64,000 bases of DNA from Callipepla californica brunnescens (lineage: Eukaryota > Chordata > Aves > Galliformes > Odontophoridae). Shown in pieces: positions 11,955 through 23,914 of the stretch. The notes beneath the pieces are model-generated. The model had not been told where the DNA came from. It was given only the letters and a program-made list of their open reading frames with translations, and ran no database searches. Position numbers and translations under genes: made by a program. The stretch's first letter is position 1, and each line of letters begins with the position of its first letter. Location: positions 372,001 to 436,000 of the forward strand of contig JALIRH010000140.1 in the NCBI GenBank assembly GCA_023055505.1, read 5' to 3'.

Positions 11955-12170
11955 ACCTTTGGAAGACTGCAGAAAGAAAAGGACCTCCATCAATAGATAC
12001 TTTCACTTCCACTGTCAACCCTTAAATGAAGACTGGAAAGGGGTGGATCCTGGCTACACCTCTTCTGATTACTCAGGTGTGTTGCACTGCATCCACCTGA
12101 ACTCACCTGGGTTGGCCCTGCCTTCTCACCAGGTGCTCAATCACCATTTCAGGCTGTGACTTTGCATTTC
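11955..12170. repeat. Unclassified dispersed repeat, copy A
   Basis: This segment resembles 25240-25445. Shared landmarks in order are 'cccttaaatga', 'ggggtgga.cc.ggct', a 'cacctg' block, 'caggtg.tca' and 'ttcaggctgtgact'. The copies differ by many substitutions and small gaps, so the family is old. I do not recognise the element. GC content is higher than the surroundings. An LTR or non-autonomous transposon is possible, but no terminal repeats or coding sequence were seen. Confidence 0.6.
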
Positions 12171-12361
12171 CATTACAACTTGGTAAATCCATCATCTACT
12201 AAACATTTCCTTTTTATAAGACATTTATGAAAACACACAAATATATATGAAAGCTATTTCAAATTTCTGTATTCTTAACAGAGAAATGCAATCAAAGCAG
12301 TTAAATTTTCTAATAACATGGTTATTAGGAAAAAAAACATATATATACTCTTATAAAGTGG

Positions 12362-13160
12362 GGGAGTGGCTGACTAGAGGACTGTCCTGACATCCAAAGG
12401 GCTGTCAGAAACCTCATGGAGATTAACAAGGAGAAATGTAAAGTCCAGCAATTGAGGAGGAACAACTCCAGGCACCAGGATGTGGCTGGGAGCACCCAGT
12501 TGGAATGCAGCTCCCAATGACCTGGGGTTTTGGTGGACACTAAATCGATCATTACACAACAATGTACCCTTGCTGAAAAGTAGGTTAATGGTGTTCTGGG
12601 CTGCATTAGGGAAAGCATCACCAGCAAGTCAAGAGAGGTGTTTCTTCCCCTCTGTCCTGCCTTGGTGATACTGTACTTGGAGTACTGTGTCAGATTCTGA
12701 ATGCCCCAGCACAAGAGAGACATGGACATACTGGGAAGAGTCCAACTATGATGTTGATGGGACAGGAGCACACTCCTATGAGGAGAGGAGAGAGCTGGGA
12801 CTGTTCATCCTCAAGAATAGGAGGCTTGAAAGAATCTTGTCAATATTTATGTAAATAACTGGAGGGAGGGTGCAAAGACGATAGAGATAAGCTCTTTCAG
12901 TGGTGTCCAGTGACAGGACAAGAGGCAATGGCCACAAAGTGGAACACAGGAGGCTCCCTCTGAACATTAAGAAGCACTTCTGTGATGTGCAGTAATGGAG
13001 CACTGGCACAGCTCGCTGTGGAGTTTCCTCATTGGAGATCTTTCAAACCTACCTGTATGTGGTCCTGGGCACCCTGCTCTGAGTATCCCCTCTAGAGCAG
13101 GAGTTAAACCAGATGGACCCAGTGGTTCCTTTCAACCTCTACCAGACTTATTCTATGATG
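12362..13160 (+). mobile_element. CR1 LINE fragment 5 (3' third)
   Basis: This is CR1 ORF2 from just after the palm ('ggagattaacaaggagaaatg' near 12418) through the 'VLEYCVRF' equivalent (near 12670-12695) and the 'ELGLF' block (near 12790). It continues to the C-terminal region and the UTR ending at 'ttctatgatgagtg' near 13150. It belongs to a different subfamily from fragments 1 and 4, judging by consistent sequence differences such as the 'ctttcagtggtgtccagtgacaggacaag' region near 12893. Frame is lost repeatedly. The structure is a normal 5' truncation. Confidence 0.88.
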
Positions 13161-13767
13161 AGTGTTCCACACACTAGTTTCATCTCTTAGCATTCTGGTT
13201 AACACTTACAGATAACATATTAAGTGGCTGTACTGAAAAAGACAATGTAGCTCATAAGGAGACTGACTCCACAATGTATTTCAAGCTTTCCCTTCACCAC
13301 TACTCCTTAGTATAGGGAAGATCTATTAATTGAACCTTTTATCTGTTAAGAACAAAGTGAATCAGCTTGCTAAAAAAATTATATATAAGTGTGTCCTCTG
13401 TACATTTTAAGACACTTCATTGCATTTCTCTGAGATATAAATAACTGTTTGACTTCAGTATGCAAAGTGGAAGACTACTGTTAGGTCTGTGACTTCTGAT
13501 CACAGACCAGCTTTAACATATACATAGAGGCCCAAGGTAGTAAAATCAAGATACAGAAGCATTTAAATCTGTGGGCTGAAAGACTAACACTTGTTAAGAA
13601 TTTACTGCTCTGGACAAACAAGTCCTGCTTTATGACCCTCATCTTCCTATTCATGATTCCACATCTACAATAAATAACCTGTTTTGCATTAAAAAAAAAA
13701 ACAACAAAACATCAGAATCTTAGTTATGACTGTTATTCAAACTGAAACATGAATGTCAGTGTAGTGA
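13161..13767. other. AT-rich non-coding stretch
   Basis: Nothing recognisable except an A11 run followed by 'caacaaaac' at 13690-13709, resembling the A/AAC tracts seen elsewhere in the window. Confidence 0.5.
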
Positions 13768-13970
13768 GTGTGACGGGGATGGAGCTGACTTTCTTTTCAG
13801 CAGCCACTCTGGTGCTGCATTCTGGATCTGTGACCAGAAGAGTTTTGATATATGATTACTTAGTTATTGTTGAGCAGTGCTTACACAACATCAAGAGCAC
13901 CTGTTTCTTATACTAACCAGACAACAAGAAGACTGGTGTGGGCTAGAGGATGGGAGGGAGGACAGCAATG
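13768..13970 (+). mobile_element. LTR-like fragment of an avian endogenous retrovirus, copy 1
   Basis: The core 'gttattgttgagcagtgctt' at 13863-13882 followed by 'acacaacatcaag', with 'gggagggaggaca' downstream near 13951, resembles LTRs of old avian endogenous retroviruses. It pairs with a similar segment at 30380-30600. There are no gag, pol or env remnants beside it, so it would be a solo LTR fragment. The class (ERVL-like is my guess) is unverified and the borders are approximate. Confidence 0.45.
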
Positions 13971-14365
13971 GAATGACCTCTTTTTTGTCTAAGGATGTAC
14001 TGTGCATAACACCAGATTTTATTTCTTTATCTAATTTGATGATGAAAACCATTCATGGACATAGTGTCTCCAAGGAAAGAGAATAAATAGAAATAGGAGA
14101 TTCATGCTACTTTGAAACAGTGTAATTGAAAACCACAGGAAATATGTTAATTGTCAAAATTGATAAAATAAATCTGTGTTTTGCACACCTCTCCTCTGCT
14201 AAGTTGCATCATGCTGAGAAGCATCAACTAGCTGATCATCACAAAGACCCGTGAAGCACTTTACAAATGAGCACGTCCCAGTAGGAAGCACTGGAATACA
14301 AGTTCTGGATCATAAAGCCAATAAAACTGCAAGGTACAGACCCTGATCTCAGCTGCATGTTCAGA
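13971..14365. other. Non-coding stretch between repeats
   Basis: No gene or repeat recognised. It may contain a degraded continuation of the LTR-like fragment. Confidence 0.45.
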
Positions 14366-15222
14366 TCATTTCTTGTTCAACATCTTCATCATCAACCTTG
14401 ATGAGGGGATAAAGTCCACCCTCGGCAAGTTTGCAGATGATATGAAGCTGGGCGGAATGGCTGACACATCAGAAGGCCATGCTGCCATTCAGTGAGACCT
14501 GACAGGCTGGAAAGTTGAGCAGGGAGAAACCCAATGGGCTTTTATAAAAGCTAGTGTAGAGTCTTGAACCTAGGGACAAATAACCACATGCACCAGTACA
14601 TGTTGAGGGATGACCTGCAGGAGAGGAGCAGTGAGGAGAGGAACCTGGTGGACACCAGGTTGGCCATGAGCCAGCAGTGTACCCTGGTGGCCAAGAAGGC
14701 CAATGGGATCCTGGGGTACATTTAAAAGAGCAAGGCCAGCAGGTCGAGAAAGGCAGTCCTCCTCCTCTACTCTGCCTTGGTGAGGCCTTGCCTGGAGTAC
14801 TGTGTCCAGTTCTGCACTCCGCAGTTCAAAAAGACAGGGATCTCCTTGAAAGAGTCCAGCAGAGGACCACAAAGATGCTTAAGGGCCTGAAGTACCTCTC
14901 TTAGGAGGAAAGACTGAGAGACCTGGGTCTATTCAGCCTTGAGAAAAGAAGACTCAGAAGGGATTTGATCCATGTCTATAAATATCTAAGATGTGGGAGG
15001 CAAAGGGAAGAGGCCATACTCTTTTCAGTGGTGTGCGGTGACAGGATGAGGGGAAATGACCACAAACTAATGCATGGGAAGTCTCACACAAATGTGCGTG
15101 GGAACTTATTCACAGTAAGGGTGATCAAGCACTGGCACAGGCTGCAAAGAGAGGTGGCGGAGTCTCCTTCTCTGGAGACATTCAAGGACTGCCTGGACAC
15201 CTACCTGTGTAACCCAGACTAG
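14366..15222 (+). pseudogene. CR1 polymerase C-terminal remnant, fragment 6
   Basis: The remnant reads [10 protein letters not shown], then FADDMKLGG near 14430-14456 with both motif C aspartates intact. It continues with [18 protein letters not shown] (near 14670-14720), LVRPCLEYCVQF (near 14777-14815) and the 'RHWHRLQREVAE' region (near 15125-15165), ending at TAG 15220-15222. At least two frame changes and stops (for example 'ttaaaagag' near 14721) break it. There is no start, endonuclease or N-terminal polymerase. Confidence 0.85.
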
Positions 15223-15304
15223 GGATCCTGCTTTAAGCAGGGGGGTTGGACTCAATGATCTCCAGAGGTCCCTTCTATCCCCTACAGTTCTGTGATTATG
15301 TGAT
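14366..15304 (+). mobile_element. CR1 LINE fragment 6
   Basis: A well-preserved CR1 3' portion. It begins in motif B ('cttgttcaacatcttcatc' near 14371), passes the FADD motif and the thumb region, and reaches the 3' UTR. It ends with 'ggttggactcaatgatctcc' (15245-15264) and the terminal 'tctgtgattatgtgatca' at 15288-15305. It appears to be one of the better preserved copies, giving an open frame of 85 codons at 14965-15222 that carries the C-terminus. It starts at the same element region where several other copies break. Confidence 0.93.
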
Positions 15305-16711
15305 CATCCTTCAATCATAGGTCAACCTGAACCCTTTCATAACTGTAACAAGCACGAAAACATACAGTGAAGGATCACATATAAGTAAGGCTCTTGCATG
15401 ACCTCTGTACTTTCAATCTGTATCCAGCCTACAGTTGAAACCACTGAATTGATTATCTGATCTGTTAAACTGATATACGTTTACCTATCATGGTCTTCAA
15501 AGTTCTTCTCATTTAAAATGCACTCAATTAGTTGATTGGGGAAATTACTGTTTGCCACTATTTTATGGTAGAAAAATATATAAGAAAAACATACTAATTT
15601 GATCATACGTAGTTTAAAAATTGTTTGGTATAACATAAGTAAGGATTGTGCTGTAATGACTGAGAGTCTTACATGTTTATCATAGATACTACATTCTGTG
15701 CTTTTAATTTTAGGTAAGGCAGTTTCTTTTTATCACATGATTTTTACAACATTATTTTTTATTGTGTATATTCCATTTGAAATAATTTTACAAGATGCCT
15801 ATTAAAAACTCTAAGCATCCTGACACATAATTAATAACAATACTATGGAAGATCTACAGTATACAAATAATTTAATGATAGACTTTCTTGGATTATAAAG
15901 GCTTGTCTAAAAATGTCAGGTAAATCACCCATCCTGATATACCCAATGTAACAAGGCCTGCCTTCCTCTAAGTAGAAGTAACACTGAAATAAATTCTAGT
16001 TTAGAATGAAGTCGACTGAATTTTTATTGCAGCTTTTATTGGCACAAGTATCTGGGCAACATTTTTCATGACTGTCTGCCAAAATCAGCAAATTCTCATC
16101 ATCTTCTTCCCATAGCTACTTCAGTTAACACAAGACCAATCATGCCAGATCAGACCAAACATCCGCTATTTCAGTATGCTGTCTGAGACAGCAACTGATA
16201 ATAGGCATCTAGGGAGAAGTACAGGGATGGAGCAAGCATTCAGTGATAAAACTTCCTTCATATTCTTTTAGCTTCCAACAACTGCAGCTCAGGGACTTCC
16301 TAATTGATGGGTAGTTTCTGTATATTTCGTAGCCATCAGGTTTCTTTGTCACAAACGTGTTCTGGGGACTTAAAATCCTCTCTCAGTATACATGAAGTTT
16401 CACAGACAAAGTGCATATTTTAAACAGATTAAGACTTGACTAGATACTGGAAAGTACTTGATGAGAGCCTTTTTGTAAATTTATAAATATGATGAATATG
16501 GATTGCAAGCTGCCTCTAGTTGCTACATAATAGTCTGGTAGCATGGAACTAATGATCACTGTTTGCTTCTTAAAGGTAGCCTGCATTGGGAGGTTTGTGC
16601 AAAGTGGACTTACTTGAATTACAATTTGCTACCAATTGTATGATAACTCCCCCTTCAAGTACTGCTGTTAAGGCATTAGCATCCCAAAACCTCTATCATT
16701 AAAGAGAGAAG
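15305..16711. other. AT-rich non-coding stretch
   Basis: No recognisable gene or interspersed repeat. Open frames are shorter than 60 codons. Confidence 0.5.

Positions 16712-16744
<33 letters not shown>
16712..16744 (+). repeat. A33 homopolymer
   Basis: Thirty-three consecutive A follow 'aaagagagaag'. It is the longest homopolymer in the window. It is immediately followed by 'gagcgatttcgaatatcgag', which is unusually CpG-rich for the region. It could be the tail of a retrocopy, but I recognise nothing upstream. Confidence 0.95.
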
Positions 16745-16748
<4 letters not shown>

Positions 16749-18018
16749 GATTTCGAATATCGAGGACAAGTGAATTAGCCAGCATTGAGAATCCAAAGGT
16801 AGGAGCTCTGATCTGCTTTATGTTTCTCTCCACAAGCACCGACAATCTAAACCTCTTGCTTTCAGAACAGTTTGGAGACTAAACAAGGTAGCATGAGCAT
16901 CATCAGTGAGTTTAAGAGGCTCTGGCAAAGTTGTTTCCTTTTCTGTCAAAGTCTGAAGGTACACCATCCCACATTTACTGTATACTAACATCATGAAACA
17001 CATTCAATGTGATGCATGTTCATGCATTGCCTTGAATTAATAACTCCATAGAAACAAATTCACCTTAGTAAATCTTTATCAACACAATTAAAAGCTGTTG
17101 TTTCATTTACCAAAGATGAGTCAATTAATCTCCCATTTATTAAAGGGCTGAGGAAAGTTAAAGAGACAGTAAACAACCGCTAACACCACAGATTCTCCCC
17201 ATGGCCAAGTTACAGTACCATTGCTCCACATACACCAGTCAAACACCATTCGTACACATCCCAGTCATCCCCAAGTCCTTATTATTATAAAAAATAATCT
17301 TCTAAGAGAAAAAAAAAAATCTGAAAAAAGTATTGAATGGATTGTTTTAATTAGAAACTTTAAAGCCCAAAATGTCAAATGTATAATTTCACCTACACTA
17401 GAAAGTTAAAACAGTTTTGTTAGACTCCAAGAAGTGACAACTGAAGGGAGACAAAGACCAGGAAATATAGTGACAAAATGATATATTCCAGCTAGCTAAA
17501 AGTCATGAAAGGAACAGAAATACTTAGAGTAATAAACAATGGATCTTCTTTTGGATGTTTTTCTTCTACTGAAAACTAAATAACAGCAGTGGACTGAAAA
17601 CTCATTGAAGCTATCTCCCTATGCATTCTCCCTTTCTTCAGTAACAGTTTTTATACTACACTTTGAAATGTATAAGTAGAGTGGATTGAGTTGCAGATTT
17701 TTATTTATTTTTATTTTTTTTTGTGCTGATTGATCAGGCATTTCTTTTCTTTTCTTTTTTTTTTTTTTTTCCCCTTGGGGGAAGAATTTTATTACAAGAT
17801 TGAAGTCATAATCCTTTCAGAATTGCGGTCTCATTTTTGAAGTCTCATCTCAAAGATGAACCTTATCTTTGTTTATTTGCCTCACTGTGCTTGTTCTATA
17901 CATACAGACCATCTCTGCACATTAAATGGGAAGAAAATTATGGCAAATGCTTCTGGATATTTTCCTACAGTTAGCGAGAATCTTCAATATAGTTTTTCAA
18001 ATTCAACTTCTTTTAAGA
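16745..18018. other. AT-rich non-coding stretch
   Basis: Nothing recognisable besides a T-rich tract at about 17697-17772 (TTTA and TTTC motifs, then a long T-run). Confidence 0.5.
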
Positions 18019-18222
18019 TCATAGAATCACCACAGAATGTCCTGGGTTGAAAAAGGACCTCAAATATCATCTAGGTTCAACCTTCCTGTTGTGGTCAGAG
18101 TTGCTAGCCACTAGACCAGGCTGCCCAGAGCCACATTCAGCCTTGACTTGAATGCCTCCAGGGAGGAGGAATCCACAACCTCTTGGGCAGCCTTTCCCAG
18201 TGCATCACCACCCTGAGTGAAA
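18019..18222 (-). mobile_element. CR1 LINE fragment 7 (short 3' end, minus strand)
   Basis: It starts with the complement of the CR1 terminal repeat ('atcatagaatcaccacagaat' at 18020-18040) and the 'gggttgaaaaaggacctcaaa' UTR signature. It includes the 'ctagaccaggctgcccagagcc' block and ends in the complement of the last ORF2 codons near 18215. It is a short 5'-truncated insertion of about 200 bp. Confidence 0.93.
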
Positions 18223-20612
18223 AGATATTAATCTATACTATATTTCCAGTAACTGTTACATTTAAGTTTTTCTTTAATTTTTAAATCTACGTCTTTGTCA
18301 CATCGAGATGCAACTTTTATAAAGCCAAAACTCCTGGAACTAGATTTAAGAAATTGCTATATATAGGAAATTAGAAAGAATGGACACACATTCATACTCA
18401 TTTTTACACCAATTGTTTTCAGTCACAATTTTTCTTAATATAATGGCATGGAGCCTTCAGCTGGTAGTCTTTCTGATGCAGTCTTTCTGATGATCACAGA
18501 GACACAGAATGCTTTGATTTTAGTTTAGTAGAAAAAACAGTGTTTATATTTACAGGAACGTGAAGTCACCTACTTGCATTCAGAAAATAAATACAAGGGA
18601 GTATGCATGCAATTAAGGCATTCTCAATCTCATCAATATATTGAATTGGACTAGCTTCTTTTGCCTGAGTGATCTGATATATATTTAATATTTTGGCCAC
18701 TATTGGTATTCCAACAAATGTGTTAATTAGTGCCGATTGTGAAACTAGTGTCTGTGGTACAGCCATCTGTCACAGACTGAATCATTTACTTCAAGGTGTA
18801 ATCACAGATGTCTCAAATAATTTAATATCAATCATTATTATTGAAGAAAACGACATTGCAGTTTGATTCTAAAGAGGCTTTTCTGTTTCTCTCTTCCTAG
18901 ATGTTTAAATAAGACAGACTTCTACCAGCCATTACACTGACAACTTTACAGTGAAAGTCAGAGGTGATCAAATCCATATTTGTCAAAGAGAACAGATAAA
19001 ATGTTGATTTGTGTGGGGAAAGATCAATTCAGAGTACTTCTTTGTATATAATTTTAAAATTTCCTGAGAACATTGAATCTTCATTTGAATATGTGATTTC
19101 TTAATCTTAACTTGGTTTTACGGATTTTATGTACAATTATTTTGACTGTTTCCAACATTTCTATGTATAATTACATATGTAATTATATAATGGCATGTCA
19201 TTAACATGTTAATTAGGTAAATGCTGAAATACAGGTGAAAAATGTAAAACTCAGTCCTGGTTCTAAATGTGTCGCATGGAATGTATTTATTTTCACTAGT
19301 TCTTTGTCTGTTACTTGAAGCCTCTCTCTGTCACCCTCAGCTCTCCTTCAGATCATGGCTTTTGCAGTGGTGGAGTCAAATCTCCCCTGCAGCCTAGAGC
19401 AATAGCAAACCCCAAACTGTCTTTGTCCCTTCAGGCAGAGAGGAAGTTACACCTAACACATTTTCCACATTCTTTAAATGGACAACTTTTACACTGTAAA
19501 TACCAATGTTTGGAATTATTATCCTATAAAAGTGAAAAAATACCATTTTTATTTGAAATAGCCAATGTTGCTATTTATTGAATGTGTGAACATGTACTAT
19601 ATTTTGTTGCATTCAAAAATATTTCAGAGTTGTGACAAGACAACTACTGCAGCTTCTTCCATTTAGTGATTTCTGATTAGTAAACAAAGCAATTAGGAAA
19701 TGATTACATTAACTGAAAACACTAGAGACTAAAAGAAAAAAGGTGTTAACTTCACAGGGGTATGAAATAAGATGCAAACTACCAAACTTTTTCCTCTTAT
19801 ATCCCAAGTCAGGTAGCACCAAAGGGAGTTTCCATAACCTTTTAAAAATTAATTGAAAAGTAACATGTATTACTAGAAGAGATTTTACTTTTTAAAGTAA
19901 TAAAAATCAGCTGTGGCTGAATTTTTTGGAAATCCAAAGCCAATTAGACATGATGCTATGGAGCAAAATGATGATTATGGGATAAAGCAATAAAAACCCC
20001 CTTAAAATGAAAAAAAATGAAATTCAAAATATTAAGCAATGAATAATTTCATATAGCTAACATAATAAGCCAATTTCTATGTAAATCAATTCATACTTAT
20101 TAATATCTTTTCACTCCTGAGTAAAATTTTGTAGAAAACATGTTTTCCAAAACATAGCAGAGGGGAAAAAAGGAGTTATTAATAAGTAGCTCTCTTAACC
20201 TCTTTTGTTATATTAAATAAATCAAGGGAAATTAAAATACATAATGAAATATGAAATCAAGAAAAAGAAGTAACAGTCTGACAAAGAAAACAAGCAGTTT
20301 TCAGACTGAATTAAAAGGACTCATTAAGCATAGAGCACTATAATTGTCTTTTCTCCATGGTCAGAAAATTGACTGTATAGAAAACTGACCCTTCTGATAT
20401 AATACATCTGTAACGTTCCTTTGATAATTTCGAGACAAGTAATATTTAAGCATTCTGATGCTCTGCTCTGTTCTAATTATTGAATAAAGCCCTGGCCTAT
20501 AACACTTACTCTCTGGACTTCATTGCCTACAGTTGGGTAGCTCATACATGAGATATTTTATAATGTAAAACATTTAACTCCATGTCACTGTATACATTTA
20601 TGTTCTTATTTA
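18223..20612. other. AT-rich non-coding stretch
   Basis: No gene supported. It holds a 14-base imperfect tandem duplication ('agtctttctgatg' units at 18466 and 18480). An 88-codon open frame at 19315-19581 lies in a slightly GC-richer patch, with no recognised domain. Confidence 0.5.
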
Positions 20613-20960
20613 CACAGCAGAATGACCTGGGTTGAAAGGGATCTCAAGGATCAAGAATCTCCAACCCCCCTGCCACAGGCAGGGCCACCAACCTCCCCAT
20701 TTAATACTAGACCAGGCTGCTCAGGGTCCCATCCAATCTGGCCTTGAACACCTCCAGGGACAAAGCATGCACAACCTTTCTGGGCAGCCTGTTCCAGTAC
20801 CTCACCAATCTCATAGTAAAGAACTTTCCCCCAACATTCAACCTAAATCTTCCCTCTCTCAACTTAAAACCATTTCCCTTGTCCTGATGTTACCTACCCT
20901 TTCAAAGAGTTAACTCCCCACCTGATTATAGGCTCCTTTTAGGTACTGAAAGGCTGCAGC
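20613..20960 (-). mobile_element. CR1 LINE fragment 8 (3' end, minus strand)
   Basis: Complement of the CR1 3' end: 'agaatgacctgggttgaaaggg' near 20622, the 'gccttgaacacctccaggga' block near 20742 and the 'gggcagcctgttccagtacctcacc' block near 20781. It fades at 'aggtactgaaaggctgcag' (20941-20959). It abuts fragment 9 with no spacer and appears to have landed in that older copy's 3' end. Confidence 0.92.
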
Positions 20961-21257
20961 AGTTGGTAGGGCCCTCAAGAAATTATGGAGTCCAACTCCA
21001 ATGGTAACCACAATGGTATTGTGGGGCAGGTACCCCACAATAGGTCACACAGGTAGGCATCCAGATGGGTCTTGAATATCTCCATAGAAGGAGACTACGC
21101 AGCCCCTCTGGGCAACCTATTCCAGTGCTCTATCACTGTTACCATGAATAAGTTCTTCTGCACATTTGGATGGAACATCTTGTGTTAAAAGTTCCAGGCC
21201 ATTACTACTTGCCCTATTGCTACACACCACTGAGAAGAACTTGACCTCATCCATTTG

Positions 21258-22442
21258 TCACCCACCTCCCTTTAGATAATTATAAACATTAATCAGATCC
21301 CCACTCAGTCTTTTCTCCAGGCTGATCAGATGATGGTTACTCAACCTTTCCTCTTCCAGGAGGTGCTCCAGGCCTTTAATCATCTTTGTGGCCCTCCACT
21401 GTACTCTTCCTAGGAGATCCCTGTTTGTTGTTGTTATTTTTTTTTGAACTGGAAAGTGCACAACTGGACACAATACTCAAGGTGAGGCCTCACCAGGACA
21501 GAGTAGAGAGGGAGGATTACCTCCCTCAATCTGCTGGCCACACTCTTCTTAATGTACCCCAGGATACCCTTGTCCTTCTTAGCCACAGGGGCACACTGCT
21601 GGCTCATGGCCAACCTGTCATCCACCAGGACACCCAGTTCCTTCTCTGCAGAGCTCCTTTCCAGCAGGTCATCCCCTAACTTGTAGTAAGCAATTGTTCC
21701 TCCCCAGGTGCAAGACTCTACACTTGCTCTTGTTAAACCTCATTGGATTCCCCTCTGCCCAACAATTTGGTCAGTTCAGATCTTGTTGAACGGCAGCATA
21801 GTATTCAGGTGTGTCTGCCAACCCTCCCAGCTTTGTATTATCAGCAAACTTGAAGGTGGACTCTATTCCTTCATCCGAGGCACTTATGAAGATGTTGAAC
21901 AAGACTGGACTCAGCACCAACCCCTGGGGAATACTGCCATTTAAAGGCCTCCAACCAGACCACAGTTGATGACAACCCTCTCAGCTCTGTGACTCAGTCA
22001 GTTCTCAATCTACCTCGCCATCCACTCATCTATCCCCTTTGTTTCGTAACAAGCATGTTGTGGGAGATGGTAACAAACACCTTGCTGAAGTCAAAGTAGA
22101 CATCATCCACTGCTCTCCCTCCATCTACCCAGCTAGTGATGTTATCTAGTAAGGCTACTAGGTTGGTCAAGCATGATTTCCCTTTGCTGAATCCATGGTG
22201 ACTACCCCAATAATCATCTCTTCCAATTGCTGGAAGATGGCTTCCAGAATGAGTTGTTTCATCACCTTTGCAGGGACAGAGGTGATGCTGACTGGCTTGT
22301 AGTTTCCAGGACCCTCCTTCCTGCTCTTTATGAAAACTGGTGTGACATTGGTTATCCTTCGGTCTTCAGAGCACCTCTCCTGTTCACCAAGACCTTTCAT
22401 CTTTGAATGAGAGCAGTTCAGCAGCCACCTCTGCCAGCTCAC
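21258..22442 (-). pseudogene. CR1 reverse-transcriptase remnant, fragment 9
   Basis: Reading the minus strand, the fingers block has NVTPVFIKSRKEGPGNYKPV (22318-22377 region). Motif A reads YFDFSKVFVT near 22075-22105, with the second conserved Asp replaced by Val. Motif B keeps IPQGLVLSP near 21905-21935. Motif C reads FADNTKL near 21832-21855, so the second catalytic Asp is Asn. The MSQQCAPVAKK block (near 21575-21610) and LVRPHLEYCVQL (near 21462-21500) follow. Frameshifts separate these parts, so the polymerase is dead on two counts. Confidence 0.87.
21421..21446. repeat. (GTT)n plus T9 tract inside CR1 fragment 9
   Basis: Between 'gagatccct' and 'gaactggaaag' the element carries 'gtttgttgttgtta' and a T-run. 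In the CR1 sense direction this is an A-run followed by AAC repeats, lengthening the frame by a few codons (K-K-I-T-T-T-N). Confidence 0.8.
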
Positions 22443-22720
22443 TCAGCACACATGTGCATCACTTCAGGGCCCATGGATTTGTGTATGTTGATTTTGCCTA
22501 GATATCTCTGACTAGATCCTCTTCAACGAATGGGAAGTCTTCCTTTCCCCAGACTTTCTCCCCATACTACCAGGATCTGGGAGTCCTGAAGGCTAGTCTT
22601 TAATACTAAAACTGAAGCAAATTATGCACTCAGAATCTCAGCCTTCTCAACATTCCCTGTTACCAGTGCATTCACTTAATATTTCCCAGAAGCAAAGCTA
22701 GTTGGCCTGAATTTTTGTAT

Positions 22721-23914
22721 AAGTTCCTTCCAGCAACAGTTTGTGCTGCTGTTCCACATGATGAAATACTTAAGACCTATTTTTCACCAGAATTACTAAT
22801 TTTGATGAATGCACTGTAACACAGCATCACCAGTTAGTCTGCATTTTGCAGTGTTCAATAAAGCAAGGAAAAAATTAAGTAGTTTTATTTAAAAGTATGA
22901 ATGATTGCTGACTACACTAAGTTTTACATGAAAGCAAGATAAAAATTCACTTACTTGAAAATCACTTTTTGCTGAACTATTTGCTGTACACTTACTTAAG
23001 ATTGTAACATTTTAAGAGTATTCTAGCAGTAAACACGAAGTAAGCTTAAAAACAGAACACACACTAGCATTATACTCTATAGCTAAAAAAAAAAAAAAAA
23101 GATACCTAAATATTTGTTTACTCTTTCAATTAGATGGGAAATTGTCCTGTTGTAATCATAGCATTAAATCTTATCCAAGTATTAAAATAAAAATAGAAAC
23201 TTCATTCTATGCATCTGTTGAACAATTTATTTGATTGTATCTTATTTGTTTAAGAAATGTGTTTTGTTTTTATTTTTTTTTTTTTACTTCTCTACTAAGG
23301 ATACACTGGAGTATGAAGGTACAAAAAAAAACTCCACATGGTTGAGGTTACTGTCTGTGCTGCAAATATAGTGTTAATTGCCACATAACCTTCAGCATAT
23401 CTCCTCTGGTGTATAAAAACAGATCAAAGGACCTTACAACAGCTGAAGACCCAGCTCATATCAACAGCTAACAAACAAGTGAAAGAAATAGCTTCCAAAG
23501 ACATGGAGATCTATTGAATCTCTACATAGAACTTAGGGCCACTCCACAAAATGCTCCATTTGACAGGAATCTTGCTTTTAGAAGTGGTTTACATCCCTGA
23601 GGGCAAAGTAATAGGCAAGATACTACATAGATTAATTAGAAAATGATTACTGAGGATGCAAATATTATGAGGCTTAGACATGTTTGTAGCATAGTGGAGG
23701 ATCAGCTTTAATATCTAACATAAAGCTAAGCTTACTACAAACACATTGGTCTTTCAGAAAGAAAATTTGTCTAATCATGGCTGCCTGGATTTACACAACT
23801 CTGGCTAGCACATTCAATACATCTGGATTACTGTCATCAGCTAATTATTTATGTTGAACATTTGGAATAACTATTAGTTATTTGTTTGGGATTTTTTATA
23901 GTTAAAAAAAACAA
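22721..23914. other. AT-rich non-coding stretch
   Basis: No gene seen. An A16 run lies at 23085-23100 and a T-run near 23269-23285. Confidence 0.5.

Larger units (their letters stand above)
20961..22720 (-). mobile_element. CR1 LINE fragment 9 (longest copy, minus strand)
   Basis: About 1.76 kb of CR1 read in reverse. From left to right it shows the 3' UTR near 20965-21010 ('atggagtccaactcc'), the C-terminus, thumb, palm and fingers, and the linker before the polymerase near 22440-22720. The endonuclease is absent. The last tens of bases of the 3' end are missing where fragment 8 joins. It carries an internal T-run/(GTT)n tract at about 21421-21446. The 5' edge near 22720 is approximate. Confidence 0.9.
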
